Positions 15,114 to 22,264 of a stretch of 64,000 bases of DNA are shown in pieces. The notes under the pieces were generated by a model, which saw only the letters and a list, made by a program, of their open reading frames with translations, searched no databases and was not told the DNA's origin. Location of the stretch: assembly GCF_900091595.1 (NCBI RefSeq), contig NZ_FMCW01000006.1, forward strand, positions 1-64,000, in the 5' to 3' direction. The first letter of the stretch is position 1; every line of letters begins with the position of its first letter. A program made the translations under genes and the position numbers. This stretch comes from Micromonospora haikouensis (lineage in GTDB: Bacteria > Actinomycetota > Actinomycetes > Mycobacteriales > Micromonosporaceae).

Positions 15114-15629
15114 TCAGGCGGGCTGGGCGGGGCGGGCGCACAGGCGGCGCAGGGTGCGGCCCAGCCACCAGGCGTACCCCCGTTGGAAGGCCCGGCCGGC
15201 GGGCCCCGCGGCGCGCATGAACCAGCGGTCCGGCCGGCTGAACGCGCGCACCTCGAACCAGACGGCGCCGGAGTCGTCGCGCTCCACCACGAACGCCTCC
15301 TCGCCCCGCGCCGGGTGGCCGGGCAGCGTGCCGTACCCGAAGCCGGCCCGGCGCTCGTCGTCGGCCGCCCAGACCACCTGGCACGGCGCGGCCAGCCGCA
15401 GCGGGCCGACGCCCAGCCGGGAGACGACGGTGACCCCGGGTGCGGCGCGGGGCGCGGTCGCGTCGATCCGGATGCCGGCGGCCCGGTGCAGCCGCCAGCC
15501 CAGCACCGCCGCGCCGGCCGCGTCGAAGGACCCGGCGGGCAGCGGCACCCGGTGCCGGACGTGCCGCCACCCGGCCGGCAGCTCACCGGCGCGGGTCGCG
15601 CCGGGGTGCGGGTAGGTCAGCTCGGGCAC
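15114..15629 (-). CDS. DUF1990 family protein
   Basis: The 171 residues show the DUF1990 pattern: MPELTYPHPGATR at the start, a WRHVRHRVPLPAG strand, LGWRLHRAAGI, RLGVGPLRLAAPCQVVW, GFGYGTLPGHPARGEEAF and WFEVRAFSRPDRWFMRAAGPAGRAFQ. The fold is thought to be SRPBCC/START-like, with no assigned ligand. The GTG has GAGGAGG eight bases upstream. Its last codons and stop are followed by an imperfect tandem copy of the same 43-44 bases (15068-15111 against 15112-15153), a recent-looking duplication of the gene's 3' end. Confidence 0.85.
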   Translation of the reverse strand: MPELTYPHPGATRAGELPAGWRHVRHRVPLPAGSFDAAGAAVLGWRLHRAAGIRIDATAPRAAPGVTVVSRLGVGPLRLAAPCQVVWAADDERRAGFGYGTLPGHPARGEEAFVVERDDSGAVWFEVRAFSRPDRWFMRAAGPAGRAFQRGYAWWLGRTLRRLCARPAQPA

Positions 15630-15700
15630 GGCGGCGGCCTCCTCGCGTGGGACACCCGCCAGGGTACGGCCGCCCGGGCCGGCTGTGGTGAGCTGGCCCG

Positions 15701-16189
15701 GTGACCGATCACCTGACCATCGCCCCGGCCGGCTTCGCGGACGCCGGGGAGATCCTGACCGTGCAGCGGGCCGCCTACGTCACCGAGGCCCAGCACTACG
15801 GCGACCCGTTCCTGCCGCCGCTGGCGGAGACGCTCGACGAGGTCCTGGCCGTGCTGGCCGGTCCCGCCACGGTCCTGGTCGCCCGCGCGGGGCACCGCCT
15901 GGTCGGGTCGGTCCGGGCCCTGGTCGACGACGCCGGCACCGCCCACGTGGGGCGGCTCGCGGTGGCCCCCGACCAGCAGGGCCGGGGCGTCGGCACCCGG
16001 CTGCTGGCCGAGGTGGAGGCGGCCTGCGCCGGCCGGGCGTCCCGGTTCGCCCTGTTCACCGGGGCGGCCAGCGAGCGGAACCTGCGGCTGTACCGCCGGC
16101 ACGGCTACGAGATCGTCGGGCACCGCCCGGACGCCAACGGCATCGCCCTCGCCGTGCTGGAGAAGCGGTCGGCCGGCGGCGACGCCTGA
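15701..16189 (+). CDS. GNAT family N-acetyltransferase
   Basis: 162 residues with the GNAT acetyl-CoA site: AHVGRLAVAPDQQGRGVGTRLLAEVEAACA (motif A), then TGAASERNLRLYRRHGYEIVG (motif B). It would acetylate an amine on a small molecule or protein, substrate unknown. The GTG start gives the expected first strand directly. It is divergent from the DUF1990 gene, and convergent with the small CxCC protein that follows. Confidence 0.88.
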   Translation: MTDHLTIAPAGFADAGEILTVQRAAYVTEAQHYGDPFLPPLAETLDEVLAVLAGPATVLVARAGHRLVGSVRALVDDAGTAHVGRLAVAPDQQGRGVGTRLLAEVEAACAGRASRFALFTGAASERNLRLYRRHGYEIVGHRPDANGIALAVLEKRSAGGDA

Positions 16190-16203
16190 GCCGGGGTCGC
16201 CGG

Positions 16204-16428
16204 TCAGGCGGCCTCGCGGAGGTCGGCCAGGGTCAGCGGGGTACGGCGGCGCAGCAGCTCCTCCAGCTCGGCGACCGTGCCCACCTCGCCGAGCACGTCC
16301 TTGCCGCCGCCGAAGCGGGCCGGGTAGCGGCGCACCAGGCGGTACCGGTAGCGCCCGTGGATCAGCTCGACGCTGACCCGCCAGCGCCCGCAGCACCCGC
16401 AGACCCACTCCCGCACCCGCTCCCGCAC
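16204..16428 (-). CDS. Small CxCC protein of unknown function
   Basis: A 74-residue basic protein. Near the N-terminus is WVCGCCGRWRV, followed by VELIHGRYRYRLVRRYPA and a leucine-rich acidic end (VAELEELLRRRTPLTLADLREAA). The GTG at 16428 is chosen because the minus strand has TACCTT exactly six bases before it, the same leaderless arrangement as seven other genes here; a longer form from 16500 is possible but lacks this support. I do not recognise a family. Three cysteines in four positions suggest metal or redox chemistry, which is only inference. Confidence 0.6.
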   Translation of the reverse strand: MRERVREWVCGCCGRWRVSVELIHGRYRYRLVRRYPARFGGGKDVLGEVGTVAELEELLRRRTPLTLADLREAA

Positions 16429-16534
16429 CCGGCGAAGGTAGCTCCGAGCCGGCCGAACGCCATCCGGTCGCGCGGGCGGGGACGGGACGCGCGGGGACAC
16501 GCCGTCCCCTCACCGCCGGTGATCCGCCTCACGA

Positions 16535-16557
16535 CTGTCGGTGGCGTCTGGTTGACT
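16535..16557 (+). promoter_or_regulatory. RecA-independent damage-type promoter of the ligase gene
   Basis: CTGTCGGTG (16535-16543), eight bases, then TTGACT (16552-16557), and six bases later the GTG at 16564. It matches the RecA-NDp/PafBC consensus TTGTCRGTG-N8-TANNNT except at the first base and the second -10 base. Confidence 0.65.
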
Positions 16558-16563
16558 GTCGCC

Positions 16564-17676
16564 GTGGACCTGCCGATCAACCCGCCGGTCGAACCGATGC
16601 TGGCCAAGGCCGTCTCGCGGCTGCCCACCGACCCCGGCACGACGTACGAGCCGAAGTGGGACGGTTTCCGTTGCATCGTCTTCCGCGACGGCGACGAGGT
16701 GGAGCTGGCCAGCCGGGGCGGCAAGACGATGACGCGTTACTTCCCCGAGGTGGTCGAGCAGGCGCTGCGGCAGCTCCCCGAGCGCTGCGCCGTCGACGGC
16801 GAGCTGATCGTGATCCGCCGGGACGGCCCGGACGGGCAGCCCCGGCTCGACTTCGAGCTGCTCGCCCAGCGCATCCACCCCGCCGCGTCGCGGGTGAAGC
16901 TGCTGGCCGAGACGACCCCGGCCGACTTCGTCGCCTTCGACCTGCTCGCCATCGACGACGAGCTGCTGACCGCCCAGCCCTACCCGCAGCGCCGGGCCCG
17001 GCTGGAGCGGGCCCTGGCCGGGGTGCGCCCGCCGGTGCACGTCACCCAGGTCACCACCGATCCCGAGACGGCCCGCCGCTGGTTCGACGTGTTCGAGGGC
17101 GCCGGGCTCGACGGGCTGATCGCCAAGCCGGCCGACCTGCCCTACGAGCCGGGCAAGCGGCTGATGGCCAAGGTCAAGCACGCCCGCACCGCCGACGTGG
17201 TGGTCGCCGGGTTCCGCTGGCACAAGACCGGCCCGGTGGTCGGCTCGCTGCTGCTCGGCCTCTACGACGACGACGGCGTGCTGCACCACATCGGGGTCAG
17301 CTCCTCGTTCACCGCCGCCCGCCGCAGGGAGCTGCTGGACGAGCTGGCCCCCTACCGGGAGGTCGGCCCCGACCACCCGTGGGTGCACGGCGACCACGAG
17401 CGCGGCCAGCGCATCCCCGGCGGGGTGAGCCGGTGGACGGGCACGAAGAACCTGGAGTGGGAGCCGCTGCGCCCGGAGCTGGTGGCCGAGGTGGGCTACG
17501 ACGCGATGGAGGGCGACCGGCTGCGGCACACCGCCCGGTTCGTCCGCTGGCGGCCCGACCGGGACCCCCGGTCCTGCGGCTACGACCAGCTCGACCGCCC
17601 GATCCGCTACGACGTCGACCAGGTCCTGCGCGGCGATCCGGCGGCGACGGCCGAGCCCACGCCGGGGCGGGCGTAG
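16564..17676 (+). CDS. ATP-dependent DNA ligase (LigC-like)
   Basis: The 370-residue protein is a minimal ATP-dependent ligase: an adenylation domain with motif I EPKWDGFRC (catalytic K31), DGELIVI (motif III), DFVAFDLLAID, GLIAKPADLPY (motif IV) and LMAKVKHART (motif V), followed by an OB fold. It lacks the polymerase and nuclease domains of LigD and matches the mycobacterial LigC type, a backup ligase in end joining and gap repair. The start is supported by a leaderless promoter with a damage-response motif, which is shared with the LigD-type polymerase at 28.8 kb. Ku is not in the window. Confidence 0.93.
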   Translation: MDLPINPPVEPMLAKAVSRLPTDPGTTYEPKWDGFRCIVFRDGDEVELASRGGKTMTRYFPEVVEQALRQLPERCAVDGELIVIRRDGPDGQPRLDFELLAQRIHPAASRVKLLAETTPADFVAFDLLAIDDELLTAQPYPQRRARLERALAGVRPPVHVTQVTTDPETARRWFDVFEGAGLDGLIAKPADLPYEPGKRLMAKVKHARTADVVVAGFRWHKTGPVVGSLLLGLYDDDGVLHHIGVSSSFTAARRRELLDELAPYREVGPDHPWVHGDHERGQRIPGGVSRWTGTKNLEWEPLRPELVAEVGYDAMEGDRLRHTARFVRWRPDRDPRSCGYDQLDRPIRYDVDQVLRGDPAATAEPTPGRA

Positions 17677-17724
17677 CCTGAGGCGTCGACACGACCGGTC
17701 GACACGAGCACGAGAGGCGCGCCG

Positions 17725-19308
17725 GTGACCCGTACACCCGACCGGATCCGCCGGGCCCGGCTGACCCTCGCCGGGCTCGTCGCCGCGGCCGTGGTCGCCG
17801 CCGGCTGCACGCTGCCCGCGTTCGCTCCGCGCACCGAGGGCGCGGGCGAGGCCGCCCCGCCGGGCACCGCCCCGACCTGGCGGGCCTGCCCCGAGGTGGC
17901 CGACGAGCTGGTCGGCCGGCGCGCGCCCGACATGCGCTACGAGTGCGCCCGCATCGCCGTGCCGCGCAACTGGGGCTCCGGCGGCGGCGCGACGGCCGGA
18001 CCGGGCACCGGGGAGACCTTCGAGATCGCCCTGCTGCGGGCCCGCTCGACGAAGCAACGCGACCGGATCGGCTCCCTGGTGATCAACCCGGGCGGCCCGG
18101 GCGGCTCCGGCGTGGACACCGCCGTCTACCTCTCCTTCGGCCCGACGTTCGGCGGCCTGCCCCCGTCGGTCACCGAACGCTTCGACATCGTCGGCTTCGA
18201 CCCGCGCGGGGTGGCCCGGTCCAGCCCCGTGAAGTGCATCTCCGACGCCGACCTCGACGCCAGCTTCGGCTACGACCCCGACCCGCGGTCCGCGGCGTCC
18301 TTCGACGGTTTCGTGGCGCTCAACGAGCGGATCGGGCGCGGCTGCGGCGACAAGTACGGCGACCAGCTCCCGCTCTACGGCACCGAGCAGGCCGCCCGCG
18401 ACATGGACGCGGTGCGCGCGGCGGTCGGCGACGAGAAGCTGACCTACCTCGGCTACTCCTACGGCACCCTGCTCGGCGCGACGTACGCCCAGCTCTACCC
18501 GCAGCGGGTGCGGGCCCTGGTGCTCGACGGCGCGGTCGACCCGACGCAGGACCTGGTGGCCGGCTCGGAAGGCCAGGCGAAGGGCTTCGAGCGGGCGTTC
18601 GACAACTTCACCCGGTGGTGCGCGGCCAACGCCGGGCGCTGCCCGCTCGCCCCGGACGCCCGGGCGGCGGTGACCTCGGCGATCGACAAGGCGAAGGTCT
18701 CCCCCGTGAAGGCGGCCGACGGCCGGGAGGCCACCTCCGGCTGGGTCTTCTACGCGGTCATCTCCTCGCTCTACACGGAGTCGGGCTGGCAGGAGCTGGC
18801 CCACGCCATCGAGCGGCTGGACGGCGGCGACCCGGGCGAGGTGTTCCGGCTGGCCGACGCGTACGCCGGCCGCGACGCCGACGGGAAATACTCGAACCTC
18901 TTCGACGCCAACCTCGCGGTCAACTGCACCGACGAGACCGCGAAGCCCAGCGTGCAGCGCATCCGCGAGCTCCAGTCGCAGTGGCGGCAGACCTACCCGC
19001 TGTTCGGGCCGGCCCTGGCCGTCGGCATGCTCGGCTGCGCCGAGTGGCCCGGCGCGCGGGACCCGTACCCGACGGGGAAGGCGGTCGGCGCGCCGCCGAT
19101 CGTGGTGGTGGGCACCACCGGCGACCCGGCGACCCCTTACGAGCAGACGGCGACGCTGGCCTCGATGCTGGGCGTGGGCCGCGTGCTGACCTGGGAGGGC
19201 GAGGGGCACACGGCGTACCCGCAGACGAGCTGCGTGACCGACGCGGTGGACGCGTACCTGATCTCGCTGACGGTGCCCCGGGAGGGGCTGCGCTGCCCGG
19301 CCCGGTGA
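17725..19308 (+). CDS. S33-type peptidase lipoprotein (TAP-like alpha/beta hydrolase)
   Basis: 527 residues with a lipoprotein signal ending in C28, then an alpha/beta hydrolase core. The nucleophile is in GYSYGT (S245), the acid in TTGDPATPY (D467) and the base in EGHTAYP (H495), the last two in a C-terminal TAP-like domain. NPGGPGGSG is the oxyanion region. Related Streptomyces enzymes (tripeptidyl aminopeptidases, SlpD/E) remove short peptides from secreted proteins outside the cell. There is a run of six or more Cys, probably in disulfides. The GTG follows GAGAGGCG. Confidence 0.92.
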   Translation: MTRTPDRIRRARLTLAGLVAAAVVAAGCTLPAFAPRTEGAGEAAPPGTAPTWRACPEVADELVGRRAPDMRYECARIAVPRNWGSGGGATAGPGTGETFEIALLRARSTKQRDRIGSLVINPGGPGGSGVDTAVYLSFGPTFGGLPPSVTERFDIVGFDPRGVARSSPVKCISDADLDASFGYDPDPRSAASFDGFVALNERIGRGCGDKYGDQLPLYGTEQAARDMDAVRAAVGDEKLTYLGYSYGTLLGATYAQLYPQRVRALVLDGAVDPTQDLVAGSEGQAKGFERAFDNFTRWCAANAGRCPLAPDARAAVTSAIDKAKVSPVKAADGREATSGWVFYAVISSLYTESGWQELAHAIERLDGGDPGEVFRLADAYAGRDADGKYSNLFDANLAVNCTDETAKPSVQRIRELQSQWRQTYPLFGPALAVGMLGCAEWPGARDPYPTGKAVGAPPIVVVGTTGDPATPYEQTATLASMLGVGRVLTWEGEGHTAYPQTSCVTDAVDAYLISLTVPREGLRCPAR

Positions 19309-19353
19309 CGACGCACCGGGTCGACCGCCGGCGGGCCCGCGCGGCGGGACGGC

Positions 19354-19830
19354 TCACCTGCGGGATCTGCGGGCGCGGCGGGTGGCCGGCGGCGGGGGCA
19401 GCGGCGGCTCCGGCGGCAGGGTGATCCCCTGTCGGGCCGCCAGCTCCTCCACCAGGGCCCGCATCCGCCGCACGTCGGCCTTCAGCTCCTCCTGCTCGTC
19501 GTGCTCGAAGGCGTCGTCGTCCACGATCAACTGGCTGGCGAAGTGCGCGGTGATCAGCGGGATGACCAGCAGCACCATGGTCGAGATGAGCAGCGCCGCC
19601 AGGGCCCGGCCCGCCCCCGTGGTCGGGGAGATGTCGCCGTAGCCGACGGTGGAGGCCGTGACCACCGCCCACCAGACCGAGTCGGTGGCGCTCTTGTGCT
19701 CCACGTGGCTGTAGATCACCCCGGCCACCACGATCATCAGCAGGTACGACGTGATCAGCGTCCGGGGCGAGTTGGCGAACCACACCAGGCCCCGGTAGAC
19801 CCAGCGGAACGGCTGCAGCAGGACGTCCAT
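19354..19830 (-). CDS. Two-helix potassium channel protein
   Basis: 158 residues: two membrane helices (about 25-41 and 74-97) flank a pore loop with the K+ selectivity filter TVGYGD (61-66). A charged, coiled-coil-like tail (HDEQEELKADVRRMRALVEELAARQ) and a Pro/Arg-rich end follow. It should form a tetrameric K+ channel of the KcsA type, with the tail bundling in the cytoplasm. The start ATG follows CATGAT by five bases on the minus strand. It converges with the S33 peptidase gene. Confidence 0.93.
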   Translation of the reverse strand: MDVLLQPFRWVYRGLVWFANSPRTLITSYLLMIVVAGVIYSHVEHKSATDSVWWAVVTASTVGYGDISPTTGAGRALAALLISTMVLLVIPLITAHFASQLIVDDDAFEHDEQEELKADVRRMRALVEELAARQGITLPPEPPLPPPPATRRARRSRR

Positions 19831-19904
19831 GCCGCATCATGCTGCCCGGTCCCGGCAACCCGCGGCCGGGACATCGCCGGCTGTCGTTGTGTCAGGCTGA
19901 CGCC

Positions 19905-20357
19905 ATGCGCACAGTGATCTTCCGGGAGGCGGTCCGGGCCGACCTGCCGGCCATCCTCGCCCTGCTCGCCGACGACGTGCTGGGGCGGGCCCGCGACGTC
20001 GGCGAGGTGGACGACGCGTACGAGCGGGCCTTCGCGGACATCTCCGCCGACCCGCGCAACCATCTCGTGGTGGCCGACGACGGCGGGGTGGTCGTGGGCT
20101 GCCTGCAGATCACCTACATCCCCGGGCTCGGCCGGCACGGCGCCCAGCGGTCCCTCATCGAGGCGGTGCGGGTGCGCTCCGACCGTCGGGGGCAGGGGCT
20201 GGGCGGGGAGATGATCCGCTGGGCGATCGACCAGGCGAGGCAGCGCGGCTGCGCCCTGGTGCAGCTCACCACGGACAAGTCCCGCACCGACGCCCACCGC
20301 TTCTATGTGGCCCTGGGCTTCCAGTCCACCCACGAGGGCATGAAACTCCCCCTCTGA
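19905..20357 (+). CDS. GNAT family N-acetyltransferase
   Basis: 150 residues; the CoA site is IEAVRVRSDRRGQGLGGEMIRWAIDQA, followed by LVQLTTDKSRTDAHRFYVALGFQSTHEGMKLPL. This ending is typical of the small acetyltransferase group close to aminoglycoside and PhnO-like enzymes. The substrate is unknown. The ATG at 19905 follows CAGGCT by six bases, again the leaderless arrangement, so the in-frame upstream codons are not used. It converges on the ABC operon; the two stops lie 12 bases apart. Confidence 0.9.
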   Translation: MRTVIFREAVRADLPAILALLADDVLGRARDVGEVDDAYERAFADISADPRNHLVVADDGGVVVGCLQITYIPGLGRHGAQRSLIEAVRVRSDRRGQGLGGEMIRWAIDQARQRGCALVQLTTDKSRTDAHRFYVALGFQSTHEGMKLPL

Positions 20358-20376
20358 TCCCCATCCCGTCAGGGGG
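20348..20376. terminator. Possible shared hairpin between convergent genes
   Basis: CCCC-CTGA and TCAGGGGG pair with a two-base bulge, covering both stop codons. It is short; the call is weak. Confidence 0.35.
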
Positions 20377-21127
20377 CGGGGACCAGATGGCCGTCGCGGA
20401 GGGTGAGGGTGCGGTCGGCCAGGTCGATGAGGGCCGGGTCGTGGGTGGCGACGAGGGCGGTCATGCCGCGCGCGTGCACCACCGCGCGGAGCAGGTCCAT
20501 GATGGACCGGCCCGTCTCCGAGTCGAGCTGGCCGGTGGGCTCGTCGGCGATCAGCAGGTCCGGCTCGTTGGCCAGGGCCCGGGCCAACGCCACCCGCTGC
20601 TGCTGACCGCCGGACAGCTCGTACGGCCGCTGCGCGGCGTGCCCGCCCAGCCCCACCAGCTCCAGCAGCACCGCCACCCGTTCCTCCCGCTCGGCGGCGG
20701 GCACCTTCGCCAGCCGCAGCGGCACCCCGACGTTCTCGGCGGCGGAGAGGATCGGGATCAGCCCGAAGGTCTGGAAGACGAACCCGACGGTCCCCCGGCG
20801 CAGCCGCAGCAGCTCCCGCTCGCCGGCCGCCCCGAGGTCGTGCCCGGCCACCCGCACCTGGCCGGAGTCGGGCCGGTCCAGGCCGCCGACCAGGTTCAGC
20901 AGGGTGGTCTTGCCGGCGCCCGACCGGCCCCGGACGGCGACCAGCTCCCCCCGTCCGGCGACGAACGAGACGTCCCGGACGGCGTGCACCGCGCGCTCGC
21001 CCCGGCCGAAGGTGCGACTCACCCGGTCCACCCGCACCACCTCGTCCACCGTCGCGGTGTGTCCGGGGGCGGCGGCCACCCCGGCGGCCGTGCCGACGGG
21101 GGGACCGGACTGCTGCTGCTCGCTCAT
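20369..21127 (-). CDS. ABC transporter ATPase (LolD/MacB type), second
   Basis: 252 residues with Walker A GRSGAGKTT (67-75), the Q-loop FQTFGLIPILSAAENV, signature LSGGQQQRVALARAL, Walker B LLIADEPTGQLD and the His switch VATHD. It is the last gene of a four-gene exporter operon and starts inside the stop of the previous ATPase (ATGA). The close match to LolD/MacB-type ATPases and the FtsX-like permeases upstream imply a mechanotransmission-type exporter for lipids, peptides or envelope stress, not a nutrient importer. The N-terminal 28 residues are low-complexity. Confidence 0.92.
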   Translation of the reverse strand: MSEQQQSGPPVGTAAGVAAAPGHTATVDEVVRVDRVSRTFGRGERAVHAVRDVSFVAGRGELVAVRGRSGAGKTTLLNLVGGLDRPDSGQVRVAGHDLGAAGERELLRLRRGTVGFVFQTFGLIPILSAAENVGVPLRLAKVPAAEREERVAVLLELVGLGGHAAQRPYELSGGQQQRVALARALANEPDLLIADEPTGQLDSETGRSIMDLLRAVVHARGMTALVATHDPALIDLADRTLTLRDGHLVPAP

Positions 21128-22116
21128 GCGTCACTCCGTTCGGCGTCGGCCCGGCCGCCCGGCCGCACCTCGACGTGGTCGGGTTCCAGGGTGAGCCGGA
21201 CCCGGTCGCGCAGGGCCAGGGCGTCGACGAACGACTCCGGCAGTTGCATCCGGCCGGCGCGGTCCAGCACGGCGTACTCCTCGCTGACCAGTTCCGTGCT
21301 GCCGTCCGCGCCGATCCGCGCGGTCCGGCGTACCTCGGAGGCGGTCCGGCCGTCGCGGATGGCGACGGTCCGGCGGACCTGGGTGGCCACGGCGTGGTCG
21401 TGGGTGACCACCACGACCGTCACCCCCAGTTCCGCGTTGATCTGCCGCAGCGCGGCGAAGACCTCCGCGCCGGTGGCCTCGTCCAGCTCGCCGGTCGGCT
21501 CGTCGGCGAAGAGCACCTCGGGGTCGTTGGCCACGGCCACCGCGACCGCGCAGCGCTGCTGCTCCCCGCCGCTGAGCTGCGCCGGCCGCCGGTCGGCGCA
21601 GTGGCCCACGCCGACCAGGTCGAGCAGCTCGCGGGCCCGCTCGCGGCGGGCCCGCCGGGAGCGCCGCCCGGCCAGCCGCATCGGCAGCTCGACGTTCTCC
21701 AGCGCGGTCAGGTACGGCAGCAGGTTGCGGCCGGTCTGCTGCCAGACGAACCCGGCCATCCGCCGGCGGTAGCTCAACCGGCGGCGGGCGGACATGGCGA
21801 GCAGGTCGTACTCGGCGACCCGGGCGATGCCGGCCGTCGGGGTGTCCAGCCCCGAGAGGATGTTCAGCAGGGTGGACTTGCCCGAGCCGGACGCGCCCAC
21901 GATCGCGACCAGCTCCCCCCGGTCGATGACCAGGTCGAGCCCCTGCAACGCGACCACCTCGACCCCGTCGGTCTTGAAGATCCGCACCAGGCCGTCGCAG
22001 ACGATGTGCCCGCGCAGCCGGTCGTGCCCGCCGGCCCGCTCGGCCGCCCGCTGCGCGGCCCGCCGTTGCAGGGTGGCCAGGTCCGGCGCGGCGGGCGCCG
22101 TCACAGTGGCTGTCAT
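21124..22116 (-). CDS. ABC transporter ATPase with AbrB-like tail, first
   Basis: 330 residues: Walker A GASGSGKST (74-82), Q-loop WQQTGRNLLPYLTALENV, signature LSGGEQQRCAVAVAV, Walker B VLFADEPTGELD and the switch VVTHD. After the ATPase, residues about 282-319 read AVLDRAGRMQLPESF then VDALALRDRVRLTLE, which resembles the SpoVT/AbrB swapped-hairpin fold. The ATG at 22116 is favoured over an upstream in-frame GTG by GGAGAGG about eight bases before it. An N-terminal helical stretch (LQRRAAQRAAERA) precedes the domain. It pairs with the second ATPase, possibly as a heterodimer serving the two permeases. Confidence 0.9.
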   Translation of the reverse strand: MTATVTAPAAPDLATLQRRAAQRAAERAGGHDRLRGHIVCDGLVRIFKTDGVEVVALQGLDLVIDRGELVAIVGASGSGKSTLLNILSGLDTPTAGIARVAEYDLLAMSARRRLSYRRRMAGFVWQQTGRNLLPYLTALENVELPMRLAGRRSRRARRERARELLDLVGVGHCADRRPAQLSGGEQQRCAVAVAVANDPEVLFADEPTGELDEATGAEVFAALRQINAELGVTVVVVTHDHAVATQVRRTVAIRDGRTASEVRRTARIGADGSTELVSEEYAVLDRAGRMQLPESFVDALALRDRVRLTLEPDHVEVRPGGRADAERSDA

Positions 22117-22158
22117 CTCAGCATCCCTCTCCACGCATCGTCAGCATTCCTCGCCGCA

Positions 22159-22251
22159 TCTCCACGGACCCCCAGCTCCCTGCGCCGTGTCTCCACGGAC
22201 CCCCAGCTCCCTGCGCCGCGTCTCCACGGACCCCCAGCTCCCTGCGCCGCG
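22159..22251 (-). repeat. Three 31-bp tandem repeats in the operon spacer
   Basis: Three nearly identical 31-base units (starting at 22159, 22190 and 22221; first positions TCTCCACGGACCC) and a decayed fourth lie between the permease stop and the ATPase start. The period is not a multiple of three, so they are not coding. Confidence 0.9.
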
Positions 22252-22264
22252 TCTTCCCGCACGG

